From: Phanerochaete sordida
Taxonomy: Eukaryota > Basidiomycota > Agaricomycetes > Polyporales > Phanerochaetaceae
Length of the DNA: 64,000 nt
Direction: 5' to 3'
Assembly: GCA_019973155.2 (NCBI GenBank)
Contig: BPQB01000001.1
Span: forward strand, 1,488,001-1,552,000
Made by a program: the position numbers and the translations under genes. Of this stretch, positions 35,329-45,623 are shown one piece after another; the first letter of the stretch is position 1; every line of letters begins with the position of its first letter. The notes under the pieces were generated by a model. That model worked only from the letters and a program-made list of their open reading frames with translations, searched no databases and was not told where the DNA came from.

Positions 35329-36054
35329 TCAATGTCCCGGTACTTCGGGCACCTTCTCGCCGGCCTTGTCTCCCACGTCCAACGCAATCAGGATGCGTGA
35401 AACCGCGTTGTAGGCAGAGACGGTCATCGTGACTTCGACGATTTGCTTGTTGTCGAGCAAGCCTTTGAGGGTGTCGAAGACGTCCTGCGGAACGTGCACA
35501 TTCTTCGTCATCCAGTCTGCGTAGGCAAGTGCGGTCCGCTGCAGATCAGATAGAACGTGGTTGGGGTCGACGTTCTTCGAGAGAGCGGTATTCTCGTCGC
35601 GGATGACGGCCAGCTGCTCGCTAGTCAGGCCTGCCTTCTGGCCAATGGGTGCATGAGCGAGCCTGTCGCGATAATGAACTTGACGGGATTATATAGTCGG
35701 AACAGGAATCGTACCACTCATATGCCGCGCCATTGAGGGCAGCGACGCGGAGGATCTAACAATGAAGTCAGGCCGGTAAGTAGCTGGTTCCATAGAAAGC
35801 GCATACAAGCAGCTCTCTCAGATCATCCGGCAAGCTGTTGCGCTGCCTGACTGCTCCAAGTAGACTGCTGTATCCCGCGGCCAAGTCTGGAGCGTTCAAG
35901 CTGTATTTTATTAGTGCGACGAGCACAACAAGGGCTGAGGATATTACAGAGCGCCGTCTAGCTCGAGAAGCTTTCCCCCTTGCCTGCGCTTTCGTATCTC
36001 GTCCGCGACGGGGTCTGTGCCAGGCTCGGGGTATCTGTACGGGACGCGGGGCAT
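35329..36054 (-). CDS. Carboxymuconolactone decarboxylase / AhpD-like family protein
   Basis: Four exons: 35948-36054, 35807-35900, 35715-35755, 35329-35662; 191 residues, the usual fungal length. Seen: an N-terminal MPRVPYRYPEPGTDPVAD, the helix SLPDDLRELLILRVAALNGA, YEWLAHAPIGQKAGLTSEQL, and the C-terminal VEVTMTVSAYNAVSRILIAL. This is the all-alpha AhpD-like fold. The CxxC of true AhpD peroxidase-reductases is absent; the position has Asn-Gly-Ala before EW, as in the CMD-like subgroup of unknown chemistry. The four introns are 47-52 bases. Its start is 186 bases from the divergent MLH3 start, so the two probably share a promoter region. Confidence 0.88.
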
Positions 36055-36240
36055 GGGCTCTGAGCAGATGATGGTCTGAGAACAAGTTTGGGAACGCTCG
36101 ACGTGTCCGCGCGCGATACACACGCGCCTCGCTGACGTCACTGACCTTACCACACATAGACGCCAAAGCTTCGCCTGGCTGGAATACTTCCGCCCGCCAT
36201 ACGCGCACGTCTGCTTCGTACCCGACGATGCCTGCCCCGG
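36055..36240. promoter_or_regulatory. Compact divergent promoter, CMD-family gene / MLH3
   Basis: Only 186 bases lie between the two start codons. No clear TATA element was seen. Both 5' UTRs and promoters must fit here or overlap the coding regions. Confidence 0.55.
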
Positions 36241-39200
36241 ATGGCCGTAGCGACGAACAACGCGCTGCAGCATCTCCCTCTGCAAACCCAACATAGAATC
36301 CGTTCCACACAAATCATCGTCTCACTGCCCCAGGTCGTGTCAGAGCTCGTTCAAAACGCCTTGGACGCCGGTGCAGGCCAGGTAGACGTAGGCGTTGACT
36401 GCGAGGATTGGGCATGCTGGGTCAGAGATGATGGAAAGGGTATGAGCAAGGCTGAGCTCACTGCTCTGCAGGATGCTGGACGTTACGGTGCGCAACGCTG
36501 GTGCTCATAGCCCAATTTCTACTTAAACCAATTGCAGGAACGTCCAAAGCATACGGCCTCGAGTCTTTAGACGAGGTCTCCACATTCGGCTTCCGTGGAG
36601 AAGGTTAATATCTACGCGCTCATTCACGTCCCACTGCTCATACACAGCGACGCAGCTTTGGCATCCGTTGCGGATCTGTCTTGCCTCGAAATCACTTCGC
36701 GCACTGCCAGGTCGCGCGAGTCTTGGTCTACCATACAGAAGGTATCTAAAATGATTTCTAGACTGCTTCTGGTATGCTCATACTTATTAGGGAGACAAAC
36801 ACCTTTACAATGGCCCTGCCCTCAGATGGAGGCGAGAATCTCCAGGCACCGTCGTTTCCGTGCGCGAAGCTTTCTACAACGCAAGTTCTCGCAATGCGGT
36901 ATTGCCTTCGTGTCCTAACTAACAATATGTTTCAGCTGCCTATTCGCCGTCTCTCGCACACATCTCCGGCACGAACCCTCGAAGTAATTCGCAAAGACTT
37001 GGAGTCAATCGCATTGGTCTTCCCACATGTGTCATTCTCCCTGGAAAATACCCATAAATCGGGCGCTGGACGTCCAGATTCTGGACGCATATTGAAGATA
37101 CCAAAGGTACATTCATGTTGATCTCTTGGCTTTTGCGCTTGGCTTACCTTACCTGTATAGACATTGTCGTCGACGCACGCCTTCCGCCACCTTTTCGGAC
37201 GTGCCTTGGTCGAAGTAAGTAGATGCGCCATTCTACGGGCACTGGTTGGCTGATTTTCGTAGCATGTCGAAGAGATTCATGATACCCGCGGAGATATACA
37301 AATTGACGGCTTCATCAGCCTGAACGGCGCCACATCGAAGGTACGCATTATATCCTATGCTACCTTAACGTGCTCATTGTCCGCGTCAGGCGCACCAATA
37401 CATCTGTGAGTAACTTCATGTACGTGCATGACATGCCGCTCACCTTCAACGGTGACAGACATTAATCGTCATCTGCTGAGCACATGCGACTTCCATCGCG
37501 TCATTGATTCAGCCTTTGCAGCAAGTTCTTTCGGGCGACATGTCTGTGAATTCTTTGTGCAAGCTAGTGTACACGTGGCTAACGCATCTAATAGGCCCTT
37601 GATGAATACAATCGGCTTCCCCAAGCAGAGCTTGTCCGACGCTCCCCGAGCAAAACCGAGAAGAAACCGGTTTATGTACTGAATATCACTATAGCTTCTC
37701 GTGACGTTGACAACTGCGTCGAACCTCAGAAGAATGCCGTAAACCTCCAGGTTAGCTGGGCGCATTAATACATTGTTCTCCAGCCTGAAATGTCTTCAGG
37801 ACAACCGCAGAGTCTCCGACCTCGTTCTCTCGACTGTGGAGGCATTTTTGCTGAAGCATCATTTCAAAACTCGAAGTAGCCCTCAGCCGCACCCGTCGCC
37901 CAGGAAGAAGCGCAGAGTCGCACATGAGAAAGATCGGTCGCTGTACGCAGATCCTACGCAGAACCAGGTTGAGCCACCCATAGTCGTGCCAGAGGTATGC
38001 ACAGCCCTTTTGTCATCTGTTGCACTGACTGACGTACAACCAGCTAGTCGACACTGATTATGCCAGCATCTTGTGGACGGACCCTCGTTCTGGAGTGGCA
38101 TACCGTCTCGATAGACGTACTGGCAATTCCTACCCAATCGACCCGGCTCAGACCAAAGGAGACAAAGTCGTAGCCCACTCGTCGTCCAGACGCACGCTGC
38201 AGCACTGTACAGCCGGGCAAGGCGCGAGCGATAGTGGACATGCCATGCCGTCTTGGATTCAAGATGCCCTCGAGGTACTTTCTTCTATTTTCCTTTCTCT
38301 GTATAGTGCCTGTCTGACTCTGCGCGTCAACAAGGCGAACCAAACGTATACCTTGAAGTCCCCCGGGATCCCTTCTGTGTCTCTGTCTTCTGCCTTCATC
38401 AGCGAACAGGAAAGATGCCAACACCGTCACCACGACCGACAATCGTTCACGTCTCAGGCCGATGCCCTAGGCAACACCCAATCTCAACTTTCACGTTTCT
38501 CGAGTGAGGATCTTTCCACGGCAGTCGTTCTAGGCCAGGTCGACAGGAAGTTCATCGCATGCATTACTCCATCCAGCGACTGCTCCGGCAACGAAAGAGA
38601 CGGCACATCCGGCGAGCGCGAAGACAGCGGCGTCCTCGTGCTCATCGACCAGCACGCAGCCGACGAGCGCGTCCGCGTCGAACGCTTCATGCGCGAGCTG
38701 TGCAAAGGCTTCTCCGCAGACCAAGAGAACACGCCGTGCCCTGACATCTGGGCCCTCGACCCTCCTGCCCAAGTCGTGTTGACAAGGCACGAAGGCGACA
38801 TGCTCTCCTCATCCGACGTACGAGCTGCGTTCGAACGCTGGGGCATCACCTTCGGGCCCGTCCCCGAGGTGCAAGAGGAGGAAGAGTGCATATCGCAGTT
38901 CTTTTCGACGAAGAAGGCATTCCAACCCGTCGAGCACAGTGGGTATGTCCAAGTCGACGTCCTGACTCTTCCTGAAGTGGTCGGTAGTAAGGTAAGGCTG
39001 GTCATCGAGCCTTCATATTCAACGCTAACGAAACACCAGCTCCTCGCCGACGACCACCTCCGCGACCTCGTCAAGTCGTACCTCGCCGACCTCGAGAGCC
39101 CGGGCTTCGCCACGTCGCTTCTCACCTTCCGCCCTGCGGCCGCGGCGGACAAAGCGTGGCAGCGCGCGATGCAGTGGTGCCCGCGCGAGCTGCAGGAGCT

Positions 39201-39484
39201 CGTGAACTCGAAGGCGTGCCGCGGCGCGATCATGTTTAACGACGCGTTGAGCACCAAACGCTGTGAGCGCCTCGTGCGCGAGCTCTGTGGCACGGCGCTG
39301 CCGTTCCAGTGTGCGCATGGGCGGTGTGTATGTTCATCAACATGATCGAGATCAGCACTGACTTACATTTCTCAGGCCGTCTTTGGTGCCGCTGACGTCC
39401 GTGCGGGGGCCTGTTGCGCAGGGTGTCGAAGTATCGAGGCATGTGAGGCCTGTACAGTGGGCAACGTTTGGGGAGACGCGCTGA
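36241..39484 (+). CDS. MLH3: MutL homologue MLH3, DNA mismatch repair endonuclease subunit
   Basis: Fifteen exons: 36241-36487, 36538-36603, 36656-36741, 36791-36880, 36936-37106, 37161-37214, 37263-37340, 37390-37405, 37459-37541, 37595-37750, 37800-37994, 38044-38274, 38335-38991, 39040-39323, 39376-39484; 840 residues. The N-terminal GHKL ATPase shows ELVQNALDAGA (Mg-binding Asn), the lid Gly motif DDGKGM, and GFRGEALASV. The C-terminal endonuclease shows DQHAADERVRVERF (about residue 596; DQHA-x2-E-x4-E), ACRGAIMFNDAL and FQCAHGRP. Together these identify Mlh3, which partners Mlh1 as a nicking endonuclease in mismatch repair and meiotic crossover resolution. One intron is GC-AG (36881-36935) and exon 8 has only 16 bases. 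All motifs are intact. Confidence 0.95.
36881..36935 (+). other. GC-AG intron in MLH3
   Basis: The donor is GCAAGT, the classic GC-class consensus; the acceptor is TTTCAG with CTAAC before it. It joins VREAFYN to LPIRRL, the conserved GTTVxVxxLFxNLPVR-type region of MutL proteins, in phase 0. Confidence 0.85.
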
Positions 39485-40583
39485 ATGGATCGCTCATGTA
39501 TGCGCTACTTGGTAACTCTGTCTTGACTGAGCGGCTGACGCCGACAGTCGTATAGACAACTTCTCGTCGGCTGTCAACCCTCAATGCGATTGTCACTACC
39601 TTCGCTAGCGTCTGTGTTCTTTCCATCCGCGTACCTACCAGCTCGACCTGCATGCACCAAGTGGACCCACGCCATTCATCCCGCTGGCACCTTCCACTTA
39701 GTTCGAATCACAATCAATGCCATCCTCTAGCTGTGTAGGATGCTCGTCGAAACCCTCGAGCGGATTTTGCAGAGTCTTGGTGGGCAGTGCCGCCTCTCTC
39801 TGGGTCTGTGCGACATAGCAAAGAGGGCCTGTACTGCACTCGAGCATGGATGCCCTCCTCCCAGCGTCGACCAGCCCTTACCCATCGATCCCGCGAGCAC
39901 CACTTCGCTGAGCGACGCGACTCCGCGACGACCCTGATCGCCGGCCCCACCTCGTCCCACGTCCCATGCCACCCGCCCGTCTGTTCCGTGCGTGCGCTGG
40001 GCTGCCAGCGAGGCCGAGAGTAGCGTCACGCAGGCACGGCGGCGCGGAAGCAAAATCCGCACGGCGGGTGGGTCCCTGGCTGTCCTGCTCCTGCATCCGC
40101 GCGAGCGCGCGGCCCGGCCCGGAATGGAAGTTCCAGTGGTTGTGGCGTCGGCGTCGCGGAGGGTCGGGTGCGGTACTGCTAGCCTTTGGGTCTACGCTCT
40201 GCACCGTGCGATGCTGAGCAAGTTGGTTTGTGTGTCTGGGTTGACAGCAGCTGCACTCGGTCGAGACACCTGCTGTATCCATGGCGCATCGCCAGATGGA
40301 TAGGGCCCATCTCTGCAGCGTCCGCGCGGCGTCTGCAGCGGCACCAAGTGCGCGTACCTGCCCTTGGAGTGGGTGCGGCGGCATCCCTCGAAGCGGCGAG
40401 CTCAGGCGTGTACGTCAGTGTACCCTTCGCCGCGGCCGTGGACGACTATCGAGCGACCTTTGCATCCGGCACAGCTTCGTCGCAGCCGTATATAAACCTA
40501 CAGAGGTAACCTCTGCGCTCTACAGCACTCGGCCTCGTCATCCACATCATCCACTTCACTCTCACCCCTCATCTTAAATCACA
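39485..40583. other. Intergenic, upstream of the glycine-rich secreted protein gene
   Basis: 1.1 kb with open frames but no recognisable protein. The end holds a TATA box (separate entry). Confidence 0.45.
40489..40496 (+). promoter_or_regulatory. TATA box of the glycine-rich secreted protein gene
   Basis: TATATAAA lies 88 bases before the start codon, in GC-rich surroundings and followed by a C/T-rich leader. This fits a strong or inducible fungal promoter. Confidence 0.7.
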
Positions 40584-41158
40584 ATGCGCACCACCACATC
40601 AGCGATCGTCCTCCTCGTCGCCGCGGCTTCGAGCGTGCTCGCTGCGCCGTACGAGATCGTCGACACGCCCCGACCCATCATCGTGCACGACCCCGAGCCC
40701 GAGGTCTTCTACGTCCCGCACCCGACCTTCGAGAAGCGTCAGGACGGCGGCAACGCGCGCTCAGGCAGCTCGGGCAGCGTGAGCGGCGGCGACGTGATCA
40801 ACGACGCCTTTGGCGACGGCACGATCACGAACGACGGCAGCTGTATGTATCTACCCTCCTGATCCAGGACATACTTATTCACCTCGAATTCGCAGCCAAC
40901 GGCGGCATGGGCGGTACCACCTTCTCGGGCGATGCCACGGGTGGTCAGGGCTTCGGGTTTGGGAACGGTGGTGATGCGGAGACTGGAGACGCAGGCAACG
41001 CGTTTGGCGGAGATGTCGAGAACGACGGTGGCAGCGTCGATAACACTGGTGGAGGAAGCACTGGCGGCATGGGTGGTTTCAGCTCATCTGGCACTGCGAC
41101 TGGTGGAGACGGTGGCAATGGTTTTGACGACTTTGACAACTTTGAGGCCTTTAACTAA
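40584..41158 (+). CDS. Small secreted glycine/aspartate-rich protein with Kex2-type site
   Basis: Two exons, 40584-40842 and 40896-41158; 173 residues. A clear signal peptide (MRTTTSAIVLLVAAASSVLA) is followed by a Pro/Val-rich propeptide ending FEKR, a likely Kex2 cleavage site. The rest is almost wholly Gly, Asp, Asn, Ser and Thr, with repeats such as GDATGGQGFGFGNGGDAETG, and ends in acidic-aromatic FDDFDNFEAFN. There are no Cys residues in the mature part, so it is not a hydrophobin. Basidiomycetes have many such proteins without known function; cell-wall or extracellular-matrix roles are only guesses. Confidence 0.82.
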
Positions 41159-41678
41159 ATCCTCGTTCGTGTAAACGTTTGTTTCAGTAGCACAACTTGC
41201 AGCATGACTACATTGGATTCCTTCTATTCATCGCACGCACAACAACCTCTTACTGTCATTCCATTCGAGCCGGACCGGATGTCTTGCAGGAGTGCTCCCC
41301 CCTTATTTTGAGTGAACACTTTGAGAAACTATTACCCACAGGTGTGGCACTTCTGAAAGATCCTGCGTAATTTCCAATCCCTCCCTCCCCCCCTTGGAGC
41401 GACATTCTCTGCCAGTAGCTGAGTACTACCATGAGATGCGCTCGGGGTCGTTGCAGGACCCCGGATGCGTCTCGTGAACCGCGTCGCGGCGACGCGTCTT
41501 GGACTCTTTCTGTACTACCTTACGCAGTACCTGTACAAGCCCCCTCACGCGTTATCCCCTGAAAGCCAGTACTCGTCAGAGGCCGCTGAGCTTGACTCTG
41601 TCTCCTCAACGTTGTATCAACTCCTCTTCCCGTCGCACCTTTCGGACAGGGCCGATAGGCACACCCATACTCTGTGAC
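41159..41678. other. Intergenic, upstream of the kinase-like gene
   Basis: 520 bases between two plus-strand genes. No additional exon or clear TATA element was identified. Confidence 0.4.
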
Positions 41679-42805
41679 ATGGCTGCGGAATCTACTAACA
41701 TGTTTAATCTTCTTGACATTTACCGCAGCTATCCAGAACAAAATCCATATGACATGCGTCCACCCATCTTCAACCTAGTTCCTCCTGGGGATCCGGCAGC
41801 ACACCACGATACCCCCGAGCTCAAGAAAGCTGCGCTCGACATTGCCACGCGCACTGGCATAAACCTTCTCCGACATATGTATGGTCAATTTCCTCTTATC
41901 TTGACCTACCTGGACGAAGACACGGCGATAGAGAACCCGTTGCCGCTCACTCAATACCAGCGGCCACCTCCACTTGCCAAGGCTAACTTCCCAGACGACG
42001 TTGAGTTCATACGTCAAATCAATGAAGGCGGAGCAACCCCAATATTTCTTGTGAAGACCGAGGATAACCTTCGGCTACTGAAGATGGTGAGTATTTAGTG
42101 ACTTTACCCAGCCTTCAACGATCCACAATCTTCGTTCTCAGTTCCCGGCCTTTGGGCCCGTGCCAGAGAGTTACCGACCAAGCCGGAGACCCGACAGTGG
42201 CCGTCCAGTAGATCCCATGAGGCCTTTCATGCGCGAAAAGGAGGCATATGCTCACCTGCAACATGGTGGCGTCTGCGAGAAGGGCTACGTCCCGCAATGC
42301 TACGGTTGGGTCGAGCTGACGCAGGCTCACGTCGAAGCGATTGCACGGGCTGTCCCTGGCCTAGTCTATGGAGACGGCCAAGACCTGGACGATCTTCTCG
42401 ATAAGGCCTACGAAGGGCTGTTTCCGAAGGGCATCCTCATAGAGTACTTCCCGGATGCACAGGTATTGTCGACCCGGAACGTGACTCGCGAGCTGGCGGA
42501 GAAGGCTGTGCCGTCTTTGTATGCCATCCATGCGGCTTACGTGCTTCATGGCGACGTCCAACAACACAACATCCTGCTGCTCCCGGACGGTCGTGTCATC
42601 TGGATCGACTTCGACTCTTCTATGTGCGGATCGGACCCTCGACTCCATAGGCACAATCTCTTTCTCGAACTTCAAGGAGGATGGAGCATATTCTACAGGC
42701 GGCTTGTAAGTGCTCTCGTCTCCATGAGTAACTACGACTGAGATTCTAAATGCGCTTGTACAGCTCCCTAACCAGCGCATAGGCTGGGGAGGATTCTACG
42801 GCTGA
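41679..42805 (+). CDS. Fungal protein-kinase-like (PKL fold) protein
   Basis: Three exons: 41679-42086, 42142-42705, 42764-42805; 337 residues. A kinase-like fold is supported by a possible ATP-binding Lys in TPIFLVKTEDNLRLLKM, the catalytic-loop motif VLHGDVQQHNILLLPDGR (Asp274, Asn279), and the metal-binding IDFDSS in place of DFG. The family is common in expanded sets in Agaricomycetes; substrate and true kinase activity are unknown. A short last exon supplies LPNQRIGWGGFYG. A truncated relative lies directly downstream. The chosen Met (MAAESTN) matches the start of that relative (MTSNTHS); an in-frame Met exists at 41499. Confidence 0.75.
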
Positions 42806-43087
42806 TCAGGCACTACCGTTGCTGTGCGTACGTTACGGCAAATTGTATAACCAATATTCCAACGCGCGATGTGGTGCGTTGCATGACCGGAGGATGATCA
42901 GAAATGCTGAGCTTCGGACATATGATATGTACACTTCTGCTGCAGCGATTAGAAGTGTACGTTTTTTCTCCGTGGCTGGTGTCTGCTGTGTTGCCCACTG
43001 GTCGGACATTTGCAGCAGGGCCCCAACCACCAGTTATCGTGATATTCGCGAGGACGCGGTGTGGCCCGGGTTGTAGATACTTGCACC

Positions 43088-43680
43088 ATGACCTCCAACA
43101 CTCACAGCCCTCTGGATGTTTGCCGCACCTATTCAGAGAAGAGCCCTTATGAGATCGACCCTCCCATCTTCGGCCTTGCCCCTCACCAAGGAGCAGAAGA
43201 GGTCGACACTCCACAGCTGAAGAAGGCTTGCCTCGACATTGCCAAGCGAACAGGGATCGACGCTCTCCAACTCACGTATGGCCAGTATCCTTTCCTGCTG
43301 GGAGAGCTGGACCAGAAAGCGGCGGAGAACGACCCTGTGCCCCTCAGTCAGTACCGGCCTCCACATCCGCTCTCTCGATTCATTCTCGAACCCGACGGTG
43401 CGATATCTGTTTCCCAGCTCAACAAGAAGGGGAACACGCCCATTTTTTGTTGTCAAGGTAAGGGAAGACACGAGGCTCTTGAGAGTCGTGAGTAGATTCA
43501 TCTCTCTTGTCACGCCTGTAACTCGACCTTACTTTTCTACCAGTACCCGGAAATCGACATCGACTCGGACTACAAGCATGACGGCCCGCTTGACGACGAT
43601 GATCAACTCCTGGACTCAAAGAGTTCTCTTTGCAAACTACGAAGCCGTCGCGGGCATCTCACACATTCGATTGCTCCACT
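43088..43680 (+). pseudogene. Frameshifted, truncated tandem copy of the kinase-like gene
   Basis: It begins like its upstream neighbour: MTSNTHSPLDVCRTYSEKSP against MAAESTNMFNLLDIYRSYPE, then KSPYEIDPPIFGL against QNPYDMRPPIFNL, and DTPQLKKACLDIAKRTGIDA against DTPELKKAALDIATRTGINL. At 43443-43448 a run of six T shifts the frame; one T fewer would continue with VVKVREDTRLLRV, the counterpart of LVKTEDNLRLLKM, up to a matching donor at 43488. After the intron (43488-43543) the similarity fades, and no catalytic loop is found before the dioxygenase gene at 43738. This is a decayed gene fragment; a short protein of about 135 residues could still be made. Confidence 0.75.
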
Positions 43681-43737
43681 AATTCTTGTCTACATAAAAG
43701 CCAAGGTAACTCACAATGAAACCCGATCCATCCTCCA

Positions 43738-45063
43738 TTACGTATATGTCACAGCCAGCCTGCCGACGATATACTCCTCGGTAGTAACCGGCTCGTATTT
43801 CGGCTGCGATCCACAGTTGGGCAGGCACTCGATGACCGCGTCGAAATTGGGATTGCAGAAGAACGCGATAGACTGCCTGTGCGGCGTGATGCCCTCGGTC
43901 TCGCTGACCTTCTTCGCGGGCGGTGCGACGACGCGGTGCAGCGTCGAGCGGAGGACGTCGTTGCTCCAACGCGCGAGCAGGTCGCCGGCGTTGATCACGA
44001 TCGAGCCGGGCTGTGTGCAGAGCGATTAGCAGAAGCGGAGCTGAAGTATGAGATGGCTCACGATTGGCGGTGCGGGCTGGTATTCCTTTGTGTGTGGATT
44101 TTGCACTTCAAGGCCGCCAACCTGGGCGGTGTCAGCATGGAGCTGGGACGGATAGACGCGCATGCTTACAGAATCCTGGAAGAGCAGCGTCAAGGTTCCA
44201 TAATCCGAGTGCGCGCCCGCCCGCGCCTGGCCCTCCTTGCGCAGGAGGTCCGTGCGGATGGGCGGATACGACAGCAGGCGGAGGTTGTGGCAGCGCTGGT
44301 CGACGCGGCCGTCGAAGAAGCGCTCCTCGAGCCCGAGCCCGAGCGCGACCGCGCGCATGACGTGCACGTGCAGCGCGTGGCACGTCGCGGCGAAGTCGAG
44401 CATCGTCGCGCGGAAGCGCGGCGCGTCGGCCTCGTCCGGCCACTGGTTCGCCCACGCGTCGCCCTCGCGCCCGATCTCCATCGTCTCCTTGCAGTCCGGC
44501 GCCGCCGCGCGCAGCGCCGCGATCTCGGCGGGGTCTGCAGACTGCGTCACGCGCTCGCGCCCGATCGCGACGTAGCCGCGGTTCGAGCGCGGGTCGGCCC
44601 AGCGCAGCTTGTCCTGCGGCGCGCGTCAGCGGGCGGTCGCCCGGGGGGCGAGTGCACTGCGCACCTTCGTCTCTGCGGGGAGGCTAAAGAACTCTGCGCT
44701 CTGCAGGGGCGGCGCCGTCAGCCGTGTGAAGATGTCCGCGGCCCTGGATGCGCACCTTGGCAAAGGCGTTCTTCACGGTCGCGTCCGGGATGCCGTGCTT
44801 GTCGAGGTAGATGAAGCCGACGTCCTTGAAGCCGCTGACGATCTCCTGGGCGGTCTCGCGCTTCTCCTGTGCAGAGCGCGCCTCGAGGAACCTGCTGAAG
44901 TCGATGAGCGGTATCTTGAACGCAGGGGTCTGTCGGACGCCCGGGCTCAGCCTCGTGTGCGGGGTCGCGCTTGGCGCTGGGCACTCACGTCGGCAACGGT
45001 GGCGAGGGTGCGCCAGCGCGCGGGGCGGGGGGCTGCGCGGCGGGCGCGGAGGACGAGGGACAT
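43738..45063 (-). CDS. 2-oxoglutarate/Fe(II)-dependent dioxygenase (isopenicillin-N-synthase-like), complete active site
   Basis: Six exons: 44989-45063, 44756-44929, 44665-44700, 44170-44613, 44062-44121, 43738-44010; 353 residues. An Arg-rich N-terminus (MSLVLRARRAAPRPAR) could be a mitochondrial signal. The N-terminal DIOX_N part reads FKIPLIDFSRFLEA and GFIYLDKHGIPDATVKNAF. The core shows HSDYGTLTLLFQDS (His230, Asp232), VGGLEVQNPHTKEYQPAPPI, and the distal metal ligand STLHRVV (His288) with the cosubstrate-binding Arg308 in RQS. The family hydroxylates or desaturates small molecules, often in secondary metabolism. The 48-base intron at 44122-44169 has no in-frame stop; the paralogue has an intron at the same place, so I treat it as an intron. 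It is the downstream member of a tandem pair. Confidence 0.88.
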
Positions 45064-45623
45064 GGCTGGCGAGGTGGGCGTCGGGAGAGAGGAGCGCGGG
45101 CCATGGCTATCTCGTGCGGGCGAGCACACGGCGGGCGTTATCTCAGTTGGCAGGAAGCCAAAGGGCGAGATCTCGATTTGGGTGCGCCCCTGGCGGCATC
45201 TGCCGGCGACACGACGCGGGGGCGTTGGCGCCCGAGGAGGCAGCAGCAGGGTCAGCTCAGGCTTTGGGGCCGTCGCAGCCCGCAGCCCGCGACGGTGATA
45301 GGCTCTGGGCCTGCAGATCCCGCGAGAGTGAGACACGGCGTGGCCACCACGCACATTATCGTGAGACACCCATTATCCAACGCCTCGCGGCGGCCGCAGC
45401 GCTGGGGACGAGTATTCGCGCGAAACAAGGGCCCGGCCACATGTATCCTCGACATCGCCATCGATAGACACACGCCCCCAGGCCACTGTCCGCAGCGCAC
45501 TTCGCGTAACATGCGCCATATATTCCGTCCAATCGAGCCAGTCCTAATGCAGCCGGGTTCCATGAAACACCACCGCGTAGCCGCTAGCGCAGAAACATAG
45601 CGGCCCAGACGTACATGTGCTGC
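45064..45623. promoter_or_regulatory. Spacer between the tandem dioxygenase genes
   Basis: 560 bases: 3' of the upstream dioxygenase and promoter of the downstream one, both on minus. No further exon was found. Confidence 0.4.
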
